DNA of 64,000 bases from Actinomycetota bacterium (GTDB lineage Bacteria; Actinomycetota; Actinomycetes; Actinomycetales; Dermatophilaceae). The position numbers and the translations under genes were made by a program. The number at the start of each line of letters is the position of its first letter. Position 1 is the first letter of the stretch. The DNA is taken from positions 62,001 to 126,000 of the forward strand of contig JAIUPO010000005.1 in NCBI GenBank assembly GCA_020160805.1. Direction: 5' to 3'. This document shows, piece by piece, positions 17,019 through 25,578 of the stretch. The notes under the pieces are model-generated. The model saw only the letters and a program-made list of their open reading frames with translations. It was not told the origin of the DNA and made no database searches.

Positions 17019-17792
17019 ATGACGAGCGAGCGGCGGCGGCCCCGGAGGGGAGTCGAGACCGGGCTGCGGACGGCGGCGGTCTGGGCGACCGTTTCGGCCC
17101 TGGCGGAGCAGCGCCGGCAGGAGGTCGGACGGCCCCTGCGCGTGCTCGACCTCGGCGGCGGCACGGGAGGTATGGCCGTGCCCCTGGCCCAAGCCGGCCA
17201 CGAAGTCATCGTCGTCGACCCCAGTCCCGATGCCCTCGCCGCCTTGCGCCGTCGCGCCGAGGAGGCCGGCGTTTCTGACACCCTGCGCTCAACCCAAGGC
17301 GATGCCGACGACCTGCGCACCATCCTGCGTGCCCGCGTCGACCTGGTGACCTTGCACGGCGCCCTCGAAGTCGTCGATGACCCGAAGGCCACCCTGGACC
17401 GAATCAGCGAAATCGTCGTCCCCGGTGGCCACCTCTCGCTCGTGACTGCCCAGCGCCTCGCCGCCGTCCTCGCCCGCGCGCTCGCCGGCCAATTCGGCCA
17501 GGCGCGCACCGTGCTGGACAGCGACGACGGCCGCTATGGCGCGAGTGACCCGCTGCCGCGCCGCTTCGACAAATCCCATGTCGAGGCGCTGCTCACCAGC
17601 AGCGGCTTCACCGTCGTCGACAGCCATGGCGTGCGCCTGTTCAGCGACCTCGTGCCCTCGGTCTTCCTCGAATCCGACTCCGAACGCGCCGCCTTGCTCG
17701 AGTTGGAAACCGCCGTCGCCACGCATCCCGAGTTCGGTCTGCTCGGGCAGATCGGATCCGCGCTGCACGTGGTCGCCCGCCGGCACAACTAG
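17019..17792 (+). CDS. Class I SAM-dependent methyltransferase
   Basis: A 257-residue methyltransferase. Motif I is RVLDLGGGTGGMAVPLAQ (about residue 45), motif II VIVVDPSPDAL, with the motif IV region LVTLHGALEVVDDP and VPGGHLSLVT. The substrate is not evident; relatives in this context are annotated only as methyltransferase-domain proteins. The ATG at 17019 is favoured because the homologous TGLRT start region follows closely; an upstream start (16905) would read through the inverted repeat. The frameshifted dinB starts 18 bases downstream and may share its transcript. Confidence 0.8.
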   Translation: MTSERRRPRRGVETGLRTAAVWATVSALAEQRRQEVGRPLRVLDLGGGTGGMAVPLAQAGHEVIVVDPSPDALAALRRRAEEAGVSDTLRSTQGDADDLRTILRARVDLVTLHGALEVVDDPKATLDRISEIVVPGGHLSLVTAQRLAAVLARALAGQFGQARTVLDSDDGRYGASDPLPRRFDKSHVEALLTSSGFTVVDSHGVRLFSDLVPSVFLESDSERAALLELETAVATHPEFGLLGQIGSALHVVARRHN

Positions 17793-17809
17793 GCCAGCGC
17801 GCCCCCGCC

Positions 17810-19031
17810 ATGAGTCGGCGTCAGTTCCGGCCCCCGCCGCGAGCGGGCAATAGCCCCCCCGACGACACCGGCTGCACGGTGCTCCACGTCGACATGGACG
17901 CCTTCTTTGCCTCCGCGTCCCTCCTCGGCCGCCCGGACCTCATAGGCAGCCCCGTCATCATCGGCGGCGGCACGCGCGGCGTCGTGCTGTCCGCGACCTA
18001 CGAAGCCCGCGCCTTCGGCGTCACTTCCGCCATGCCGATGGCGCGCGCCCGGCGGCTGTGCCCACAAGCGACCGTGCTCCGACCCGATCACGACCTCTAT
18101 TCCGCGATGTCCGATGCCGTCATGGAGACCTTCGCCAGCATCACGCCCATCGTCGAACCGCTGAGCCTCGACGAGGCATTCCTCGATGTGGGGGGGCGCC
18201 GTCCGCCGCCTCGGCAGCCCCGCGACGATCGCGCAACGCATCCGGGACACGGTGTATGACGAGCAGGGCGTCACCTGTTCCGTCGGCGTCGCGCCAAGCA
18301 AGTTTGTCGCCAAGCTCGCTTCGGGCTTGTGCAAACCCGATGGTTTGCTCGTCGTGCCCGTCGCGGAGGTCGTCGGCTTCGTCCAGCAACTGCCCGTCGG
18401 CGCCTTGTGGGGCGTGGGGGAGAAGACCGAGGAGTCGCTCGCCCGACTTGGCCTGGTCACCGTCGCCGATATCGCGCATACCCCGCTCGCCACCCTCAAA
18501 CGTGCCCTCGGCGACGCCGGCGGCACCCACCTGCACGACCTGTCGTGGGGCCGCGACCCGCGCCACGTCGAGCCGGTCCATCGCGAGAAGTCCATCGGCT
18601 CCGACGAGACCTTCCCCGTCGATGTCGACGACCCGGCATACATCCACCGGGAACTGCTGCGCCTCTCGGCCAAGACCGCCTCCCGCATGCGATCCGCCGG
18701 CCTGGTCGGGCGCACCGTCTCGATCAAGGTCCGCTTCGCCGACTTCACGACGATCACCCGCGCCAAGACGCTGCGCGACCCCACCGATGTCACCCAAGAG
18801 ATCTACACAACGGCCAAGAGCCTGTATGACGCGCTGGCCCTCCAGCGGGCCCGATTGCGCCTCGTGGGGGTCCGGATGGAGGGTCTGGTCCGCTCGTCGG
18901 CGGCCCCAGTGCAACCCACGCTCGATGAGCCCGAATACGGCTGGCGCGACGCCGACCGGGCCGTGGATCGCGCGTCCGCGCGCTTCGGCGCGGGCAGTGT
19001 AGGCCCGGCGAGTCTGATCCGACGGGATTGA
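17810..19031 (+). pseudogene. dinB: DNA polymerase IV, frameshifted in a G tract
   Basis: A Y-family translesion polymerase split over two frames. The first frame gives the catalytic HVDMDAFFAS, SATYEARAFGVTSAMP and the second catalytic site SLDEAFLDV. The second frame continues GGAVRRLGSPATIAQRIRD, CSVGVAPSKFVAKLAS and the little-finger domain to RASARFGAGSVG. The break is at seven consecutive G (18190-18196); six would restore one 406-residue protein of normal DinB length (the whole span is 3n+1). It may be a real mutation, a phase-variable tract or an assembly error. As read, translation stops after 149 residues. Confidence 0.85.
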
Positions 19032-19190
19032 CACCTTCCGCCGGGCAAAATCGCGACTTATCCTGATGCCGAGTCTGGGCGCGAATGAGTCACAATGGGC
19101 AACGAAAGACCCTCTCGAAGCGTTCTCTTTCATAGGACAGTTGGAAGCGCAGCCGGCACCCGCCGGAGGCACATTTGGTTGGAGGCCACG

Positions 19191-19604
19191 ATGGCGCTGT
19201 CGGAGCGCGAGCAGCAGCTCCTCGATGAGATGGAGCAGGCGCTCTATGCCGAGGACCCTCGGTTCGCCAACCAGATGCAGTCGGTCGTCCGGCGCACCAC
19301 CCACCGCCACCACATCATCGGCGGCGTCGGCGTGCTGCTCGGCCTCGGTCTCGTGCTCCTCGGCGTCAACACCAACTGGATCATCGGCGGCATCGGCTTC
19401 GTCGTGATGGTCGCAGCGCTCGCCTATGCCTTCGCGCCGCCCCGCAAGCAGCCGGTCCAACTCGGCAGCGTCCGCGCCGACGGCAGCGTGCGCGCCACCT
19501 CCGCCAAGGCCCGCAAGGCCCGCCGCACCCACAAGCCCAAGGCGGCTGGCGGCTTTATGGAGCGTCTCGAAGACCGCTGGGACCGTCGCCGCGACGGCTG
19601 GTAA
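19191..19604 (+). CDS. DUF3040 family membrane protein
   Basis: A 137-residue protein of the actinobacterial DUF3040 family. It has the N-terminal signature LSEREQQLLDEMEQALYAED and PRFA, two adjacent membrane helices (about residues 42-60 and 64-82), and a basic C-terminal tail rich in Arg and Lys. The function is unknown; in many actinobacteria it sits just before mraZ and the division cluster, which is not the case here. A GGAGG lies 6-10 bases before ATG 19191. Confidence 0.9.
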   Translation: MALSEREQQLLDEMEQALYAEDPRFANQMQSVVRRTTHRHHIIGGVGVLLGLGLVLLGVNTNWIIGGIGFVVMVAALAYAFAPPRKQPVQLGSVRADGSVRATSAKARKARRTHKPKAAGGFMERLEDRWDRRRDGW

Positions 19605-19653
19605 GCAACCCGGCCTGGCCCGGGCGGCTGAGCCGAGCGGCTCTTCTAAACGC

Positions 19654-19750
19654 GAGCGGGGCTATATCCCCGCTCCCACTCACAAACCCCGCTCGGCTCG
19701 GCAGGAACCCCGCTCCCACTCACAAACCCCGCTCGGCTCGGCAGGAACCC
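19654..19750. repeat. Hairpin and 40-bp tandem repeat (family shared with 60 kb)
   Basis: An 8-bp hairpin GAGCGGGG-ctatat-CCCCGCTC (19654-19675) runs into two perfect tandem copies of a 40-bp unit (19671-19710 and 19711-19750). The unit contains CGCTCCCACTCACAAACCCC, which also forms the arms of the 34-bp palindrome at 60013-60086. It lies between the convergent DUF3040 and DUF456 genes. Confidence 0.85.
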
Positions 19751-19776
19751 CGCTGCGCTCGCGCAGCGCACCGCTC

Positions 19777-20286
19777 TTAGCGCGTGAGAAGGACGCCGGC
19801 GATCCAGATGGTCAGGATCGTCATGCCGGCGAGCAACTCGATGCCCATCGACTGCAGCACGCCGCGCAGGGCCACCTTGGTTTGGCGCCACGCCTGGTCG
19901 CGGTCCCGGGATTGGCCGGCCTCGACCAGGTAGATCCCCATCACGAAGCCCAGCGGACCACCGATGATCGGCACCACAAAGAAGCCGATGATCCCCAGCA
20001 ACAGGCCAAGCAAGAGCGTCGAATTCTTGATCCCGGCGGCCTTCATCCGCTTGCCGGGGATGAGGAATTGCAGGGCCAGCCCGGCGGCATACACCGCGAC
20101 GCACAGCCCGAAGATGACCCAGCCCGTCGTCGAGCCGAGGTCGAGCGCCCAGATCAGGACGCCCACGAGGGCGACGATCAGGCCCGGAATGACCGGGACC
20201 ACTACGCCAAGAATGCCGATGACGATGATCAGCCCCGGCAGCCAAAAGCTGGCTTCCGGGGCTGTCGAGACCGCGCTGATCAGCAT
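19777..20286 (-). CDS. DUF456 family membrane protein
   Basis: A 169-residue very hydrophobic protein of the DUF456 family with about four or five membrane helices. It begins with GLIIVIGILGVVVPVIPG and has the glycine-rich FFVVPIIGGPLGFVMGIYLV segment typical of the family. The function is unknown. It lies 14 bases after the DUF7455 gene on the same strand and is probably co-transcribed with it. Confidence 0.85.
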   Translation of the reverse strand: MLISAVSTAPEASFWLPGLIIVIGILGVVVPVIPGLIVALVGVLIWALDLGSTTGWVIFGLCVAVYAAGLALQFLIPGKRMKAAGIKNSTLLLGLLLGIIGFFVVPIIGGPLGFVMGIYLVEAGQSRDRDQAWRQTKVALRGVLQSMGIELLAGMTILTIWIAGVLLTR

Positions 20287-20300
20287 GTATGCCGAGTGCT

Positions 20301-20519
20301 TCAGGCCTGCTCGCCGGTGAAGGCGGGCGTCTCGATGAGGCGCTCGGTCTCGTCGTCGATCTCGGCGAGATCGCGCAGCTTCGGCAGGTGCTCGCGCGAG
20401 TGGTGCAGGCAGAAGAGGAGTTCACCACCGCCATGCAGGCGGGCCCGGACGTAGGCCTGCGCTCCGCAGCGGTCGCAGCGGTCGGCTGCGGTCAAGAGGG
20501 GGGCCAGTGCCGCGTTCAC
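20301..20519 (-). CDS. DUF7455-type small zinc-ribbon protein
   Basis: A 72-residue protein from GTG 20519 (VNAALAPLLTAADRCDRCGA). It has CDRCGAQAYVRA and a downstream FCLHHSREH segment, together a likely zinc-binding C-x2-C/C-x2-H site. Such small proteins are encoded next to topoisomerase or sigma factor genes in many actinobacteria; the role is unknown. A GGAAGG ribosome site lies 7-8 bases upstream of the GTG. Divergent from parE. Confidence 0.85.
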   Translation of the reverse strand: MNAALAPLLTAADRCDRCGAQAYVRARLHGGGELLFCLHHSREHLPKLRDLAEIDDETERLIETPAFTGEQA

Positions 20520-20726
20520 GGTTACCTTCCTTTCAGCCCGCGAGGGCCGGTGGTGCAGATCGAGTGACGCCGGTGAACCGGCGTCGATCGGTGCAACAGT
20601 CAAACACGAGGAATCGTTCCCGAACCAGCCGGTATCGCGGTGCGGCGCGTCGCAATCCGGTAAAGGCGGGCTGTCAGTGCCCCGGGTTACGGTGAAGACC
20701 GATCACGACAAGGAAGGACCCGACCA

Positions 20727-22841
20727 GTGCCGGGCGCCGCACGCAACACCAGCTATTCCGCTCATCACTTGCAGGTCCTCGAGGGCCTGGAGGCGGTTCG
20801 CAAGCGCCCGGGCATGTACATCGGGTCCACCGACGGCCGCGGCCTGATGCATTGCCTGTGGGAGATCATCGACAATTCCGTCGACGAAGCGCTCGCCGGT
20901 GTCTGCGACACGATCACGGTCACGCTGCACGCCGATGGCTCCGTCGAGGTCGGCGACAACGGCCGCGGCGTGCCCGTCGACATCGAGCCTCGGACTGGCC
21001 TGACCGGTGTCGAGGTCGTCTACACCAAGTTGCACGCCGGCGGGAAGTTCGGGGGCGGCTCCTACACCGCATCCGGCGGCCTCCATGGCGTCGGCGCCTC
21101 CGTCGTCAATGCCCTCTCGGCCCGCATGGATGTCGCCGTCGACCGCGGCGGCCAAACCCACGCGATGAGCTTCCGCCGTGGCGAACCGGGGGTCTTCGCC
21201 GACCAGGACAGCCCCGACCCGGACTCCCCGTTCCGGCCGTTTGACGAGACCCCCACCCTGCGCATCACCGGCAAGGTCGCGCGCGCCCGCACCGGAACTC
21301 GCGTGCGCTACTGGGCCGACCGGCAGATCTTCATCAAGGACGCCCAGTTCGACGACGAGGCCCTGCGGGCCCGCGCCCGGCAGACCTCCTTCCTTGTTCC
21401 CGGTCTGAAGATCGTCATCCGGGACGAACGCGGCCTGCCCGGCACACGCGGCGCCGATGGCCTGCACGAAGAGGTCTTCCACCACGAGGGTGGCATCAGC
21501 GAATTCGCCGACTTCCTCGCCACCGACCCGCCGGTCACGGACATCTGGCGTCTGCAGGGCAGTGGCACCTTCGTCGAGACCGTGCCGGTACTGGACGCCA
21601 AGGGCCATATGACGCCCACCGACGTCGAGCGTGAATGCGGCGTCGACATCGCGCTGCGCTGGGGCACCGGCTTCGACACCCTCATCGCATCCTTCGTCAA
21701 CATCATCGCCACCCCCAAGGGCGGCACCCACATCACCGGTTTCGACCAGGCGATGCTCAAGGTTTTCCGCAAGCAATTGGAGGTCAACTCTCGGCGTCTG
21801 AAGGTCGGCACCGACAAGGTCGACAAGGACGACATCCTGGCCGGCCTCACGGCGGTCATCACCGTGCGCCTTGCCGAGCCGCAGTTCGAGGGCCAGACCA
21901 AGGAGGTGCTCGGCACCCCGGCCGTGCGCGCCATCGTCGCCAAGGTCGTCGAGCAGGAACTGACGCAGCGCTTCGAGAACCCCAAGAAGGGCGAGAAGCA
22001 GCAGGGCGCGTTGCTCCTGGAAAAGGTTGTCGCCGAGATGAAGTCGCGCATCTCCGCGCGGCTGCACAAGGAAACGCAGCGGGCCAAGAACGCCCTGGAA
22101 TCCTCGACGCTCCCGGCCAAGCTCGCCGACTGCCGCAGCAATGACATCACCAAGACCGAACTCTTCATCGTCGAGGGCGATAGCGCGCTCGGGACGGCCA
22201 AGCTCGCGCGCTCCAGCGAGTTCCAGGCCCTGCTTCCGATCCGCGGCAAGATCCTCAATGTCCAGAAGGCGTCGGTCGCGGACACCCTCAAGAACGCCGA
22301 GTGCGCGGCCATCTTGCAGGTCATCGGGGCGGGCTCGGGGCGCACCTTCGATGTCGAGCAGGTCCGCTACGGCAAGGTCATCATCATGACCGACGCCGAT
22401 GTCGACGGCGCCCACATCCGAACCCTGCTCATCACGCTCTTCTTCCGCTATATGCGCCCCCTCGTCGAGGCCGGCCGGTTGTATGCCGCCGTCCCCCCGC
22501 TGCATCGGATCGAAGTGGTCAACCCCGGCAGCAAGCCCAACGAGTTGATCTACACCTATTCCGAGGCGCAGATGCGCTCGACCGTCGCCGCCTTGACCAA
22601 GCGCAATCGGACAATCAAGCAACCCCTGCAGCGCTATAAGGGCCTCGGTGAAATGGACGCGGTCCAACTGGCGTCCACGACGATGGATCCGGCGCACCGC
22701 ACCCTGCGGCGGGTCACCGCCGAGGACGCCCAGAACGCCATGCAGACCTTCGAGTTGCTCATGGGCAATGAGGTCGCGCCCCGCCGCGACTTCATCGTCA
22801 CCGGTGCGGCCCGCCTAGACCGCGAGCGCATCGACGCCTGA
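20727..22841 (+). CDS. parE: DNA topoisomerase IV subunit B (GyrB/ParE family)
   Basis: A 704-residue type IIA topoisomerase ATPase subunit. GHKL motifs are EIIDNSVDEALAG, VEVGDNGRGVPVD and the K-loop GGLHGVGASVVNAL. TOPRIM metal motifs are EGDSA (about residue 482) and DADVDGAHI (about 556), and the C-terminal QRYKGLGEMD is present. The partner subunit ParC is encoded 3 kb downstream on the other strand. The true gyrA/gyrB pair is presumably elsewhere, as usual near the origin; ParE is preferred over GyrB because of this distant second-pair context. GTG start with AAGGAAGGA upstream. Confidence 0.88.
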   Translation: MPGAARNTSYSAHHLQVLEGLEAVRKRPGMYIGSTDGRGLMHCLWEIIDNSVDEALAGVCDTITVTLHADGSVEVGDNGRGVPVDIEPRTGLTGVEVVYTKLHAGGKFGGGSYTASGGLHGVGASVVNALSARMDVAVDRGGQTHAMSFRRGEPGVFADQDSPDPDSPFRPFDETPTLRITGKVARARTGTRVRYWADRQIFIKDAQFDDEALRARARQTSFLVPGLKIVIRDERGLPGTRGADGLHEEVFHHEGGISEFADFLATDPPVTDIWRLQGSGTFVETVPVLDAKGHMTPTDVERECGVDIALRWGTGFDTLIASFVNIIATPKGGTHITGFDQAMLKVFRKQLEVNSRRLKVGTDKVDKDDILAGLTAVITVRLAEPQFEGQTKEVLGTPAVRAIVAKVVEQELTQRFENPKKGEKQQGALLLEKVVAEMKSRISARLHKETQRAKNALESSTLPAKLADCRSNDITKTELFIVEGDSALGTAKLARSSEFQALLPIRGKILNVQKASVADTLKNAECAAILQVIGAGSGRTFDVEQVRYGKVIIMTDADVDGAHIRTLLITLFFRYMRPLVEAGRLYAAVPPLHRIEVVNPGSKPNELIYTYSEAQMRSTVAALTKRNRTIKQPLQRYKGLGEMDAVQLASTTMDPAHRTLRRVTAEDAQNAMQTFELLMGNEVAPRRDFIVTGAARLDRERIDA

Positions 22842-23015
22842 GAGTCGCGGCGAACCCAGCTGCACGGTGTGGCAGGTGGGGCGCACGGGGCGCAAAGAGA
22901 CCAAAGTGGTAACTATCTGGTGCGGTACATCACATCAGGTGAGCCTTAGCTGACATTCTGGCTCCCAACCGGACGGCGTCGTCCGGAGCTGATTCGTGTC
23001 GAAGGGAGCACCGTG

Positions 23016-24488
23016 ATGAGCCAGACCGTGGAGTCCACGAGCGCCGCAGGGCATACCGAACTCAAGCGGGTCATGGGACCCAGGTTGTTGCTGCTGTTCA
23101 TCGTTGGGGACATTCTCGGCACCGGCGTATATGCCCTGACCGGCTCGGTCGCGGGCGAGGTGGGTGGCGCAGCGTGGGCGCCCTTCCTCGTGGCCTTTGT
23201 CGTGGCGACCATCACTGCCTTCTCCTACCTGGAACTGGTGACGAAGTACCCCCAAGCCGCTGGCGCGGCGCTGTATACGCACAAAGCCTTCGGTATCCAC
23301 TTCGTGACCTTCCTCGTCGCCTTCACTGTCATGTGCTCAGGCATCACCTCGGCGTCGACGGCCTCCAACGCCTTCGCCGGCTTCCTGCGCGATGCCTTCG
23401 GCAAGAATGACGATTGGGCGGCTGGTTCGACGCCTTTGCTGCTGATCGCCTTGGGCTTCATGGCGCTGGTCGCCGCGATCAACTTCCGTGGCGTCGGCGA
23501 GAGCGTCAAGGCCAATGTCGTGCTCACGCTCGTCGAGCTGTCCGGTCTGCTGCTGGTCATCTTTATCGGCTTGTATGCCGTCACGCAGGACAAGGCCGAC
23601 TTCTCGCGCACGATGATTTTCGACAGCCCCAGTGACAAGTCCACCTTCTTCGCCATCACCGCTGCGACGTCACTCGCGTTCTTCGCGATGGTGGGCTTCG
23701 AGGACTCGGTCAATATGGCCGAGGAGTGCAAGGACCCGATCCGCGACTTCCCGCGCATGATGCTCACCGGCCTTGGCATCACCGGCACGATCTACGTCCT
23801 GGTATCCCTGACCGCGGTGGCCCTCGTGCCCGTCGAGAAGCTCTCGGACCCGGGCGAAGGGTCGGCCCTGACCCAGGTGGTTGCGGCGGGCGCGCCTAAC
23901 TTCCCCTTCGACAAGATCTTCCCCTTCATCGGCATGTTTGCCGTCGCCAATTCGGCGCTGATCAACATGCTCATGGCGTCCCGCTTGCTCTATGGCATGG
24001 CCAAGCAAGAGGTCCTGCCGCCCTTCCTCGGCAAGGTCCATCACGGCCGTCAGACGCCGTGGGCGGCGATCATTTTCACCACCGCCATCGCTTTCGGGCT
24101 GATCACCTATGTCGTGCGGGCCAATGGCAGCAAGGAGGGCGCGAGCACGGTCAGCCTGCTCGGTGGCACAACAGCCTTGCTGCTGCTCTGTGTCTTCACG
24201 ATGGTGAATATCGCGCTGCTGTTCCTGCGCAAGGACAAGGTCGGGCATAAACACTTTGTCGCCCCGTCGATCCTGCCCATCATCGGCGCGATCACCTGCG
24301 CCTTCCTCGCGGGCCCGTGGGCGCGCAGCGAAGCCCAGCAGGAGCAGTACAAGATCGCCGGCTACCTCCTCGCCCTGGGCATCATCCTGTGGGCAGTGAC
24401 CTGGGCGGTCAATCGCGGTGTCTACGGCAAGCGCACCTTCCTGCGCGACCCCGAGGATCTCGACATCGACATGGACACGACCAACTAG
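23016..24488 (+). CDS. APC family amino acid permease
   Basis: A 490-residue integral membrane transporter with 12 predicted helices. The first helix carries the substrate-site segment LFIVGDILGTGVYALTGSVA, and TM6 has LAFFAMVGFEDSVNMAEECK, both typical of the cationic amino acid transporter-like branch of the APC superfamily. ATG 23016 is chosen over GTG 23013 because GAAGGGAG ends 7 bases before it. The substrate is not determinable from sequence. A strong terminator hairpin follows. Confidence 0.88.
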   Translation: MSQTVESTSAAGHTELKRVMGPRLLLLFIVGDILGTGVYALTGSVAGEVGGAAWAPFLVAFVVATITAFSYLELVTKYPQAAGAALYTHKAFGIHFVTFLVAFTVMCSGITSASTASNAFAGFLRDAFGKNDDWAAGSTPLLLIALGFMALVAAINFRGVGESVKANVVLTLVELSGLLLVIFIGLYAVTQDKADFSRTMIFDSPSDKSTFFAITAATSLAFFAMVGFEDSVNMAEECKDPIRDFPRMMLTGLGITGTIYVLVSLTAVALVPVEKLSDPGEGSALTQVVAAGAPNFPFDKIFPFIGMFAVANSALINMLMASRLLYGMAKQEVLPPFLGKVHHGRQTPWAAIIFTTAIAFGLITYVVRANGSKEGASTVSLLGGTTALLLLCVFTMVNIALLFLRKDKVGHKHFVAPSILPIIGAITCAFLAGPWARSEAQQEQYKIAGYLLALGIILWAVTWAVNRGVYGKRTFLRDPEDLDIDMDTTN

Positions 24489-24503
24489 ACAACAACAGCA
24501 TCA

Positions 24504-24538
24504 GCCGGGGCGGTCAGCAGCATGCTGACCGCCCCGGC
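24504..24538. terminator. Strong hairpin terminator
   Basis: A 15-bp perfect stem (GCCGGGGCGGTCAGC and its complement) with a 5-base loop. It lies between the convergent permease and LacI genes and probably acts in both directions. Confidence 0.8.
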
Positions 24539-24564
24539 CGCTGTGATCTCGGCGTGCGCTGGGA

Positions 24565-25578
24565 TCAGGATGATGGCGGGGCGCTCGTGTCACGCACGAT
24601 CAACTCGGTGCCCAACTCGATGCGGGTCGCCGGCGGGTGGTCGGCGCCCTGCTCGATTGCGGAGAGCAACAGGCTGGTCGCGGCCCGGCCTTGAGCCGGC
24701 ACATCCTGGCGCACCGTGGTCAGACCGAGTGCCGCGGCAAAGGTGTGGTCATCGATGCCGACCAGGGAGAGATCCTCGGGTATGCGCAGTCCCAGCCGCC
24801 GGGCGGCGCCCACCACCCCGATCGCCATCTCGTCGGAAGCGGCCAGCACCGCCGTGGGTCGGTCCGGGCCGCGCAGGATCGGCTCGACCATGGCGGCCGC
24901 AGCATCGGCGGTCCAGTCGGTGTCGAGCACCCAGTCCTCCCGCACCGGAAGACCAGCCTCGATCAGTGCCTCGCGGAAAGCGTCACCGCGCGCCGCGGGC
25001 GTGCTCATGTGGGCGATCGACTCCACGGCGGTGCCGACGAAGGCGATCCGTCGGTGGCCCAGCGCCAACAGATGCTCCACCCCGGCGCGGGCGGCCCGCC
25101 GGTCATCGATCATCACGGTCGGTGTCTCACCGATCGGCGCCCCCACGCACACCATCGGCAACGCAAGCCGCCGCATCAAATCCTCCTCCTGCGAGCTCAG
25201 CGGAACATTGAGCCAGACGATCCCATCGACACGCTTGGCGAACATCTCCGGCGCCAGCCGTGAGTGCCCCTCGGTCGGCTGGTCCTCGAGCACCATGAGC
25301 AGCGCGTGATAGTCGTCTTCTCGCAGCGACTGCTCGATCGCTGTGAGGATGGAGGCGAAAAACCACCGGCTCATCATCGGGGCGACGACGGCGATGACTC
25401 GCGTGCGACCCGAGGCGAGCGAGGTGGCGGTGGGGGATGCGACATACTCCAGCTCCGATGCCGCCTGGAGGACCCGCTCGCGGGTGCGCGGATCCACCTT
25501 GGCGCTGTGGTGCAAGGTGCGCGACACGGTCGCGACCGACACCCCGGCGCGTTTGGCGACATCGGCGATGGTGGTCAT
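24565..25578 (-). CDS. LacI family transcriptional regulator
   Basis: A 337-residue LacI/GalR repressor. The helix-turn-helix and hinge are [20 protein letters not shown] (residues 2-21), followed by a periplasmic-binding-protein-like sensor with [40 protein letters not shown] and [10 protein letters not shown]. The effector is probably a sugar, but no sugar-use genes are nearby. Its ATG overlaps the parC stop (ATGA), so it is made at least in part from the parC transcript, an unusual partnership. Confidence 0.9.
   Translation of the reverse strand: MTTIADVAKRAGVSVATVSRTLHHSAKVDPRTRERVLQAASELEYVASPTATSLASGRTRVIAVVAPMMSRWFFASILTAIEQSLREDDYHALLMVLEDQPTEGHSRLAPEMFAKRVDGIVWLNVPLSSQEEDLMRRLALPMVCVGAPIGETPTVMIDDRRAARAGVEHLLALGHRRIAFVGTAVESIAHMSTPAARGDAFREALIEAGLPVREDWVLDTDWTADAAAAMVEPILRGPDRPTAVLAASDEMAIGVVGAARRLGLRIPEDLSLVGIDDHTFAAALGLTTVRQDVPAQGRAATSLLLSAIEQGADHPPATRIELGTELIVRDTSAPPSS

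Noticed and set aside
19671-19750. CRISPR array with 40-bp repeats
   Set aside because: Only two directly abutting copies and no spacers; a simple tandem duplication.
20703-22697. A 664-codon frame antisense to parE
   Set aside because: Shadow of the parE gene; no motif or start signal supports it.
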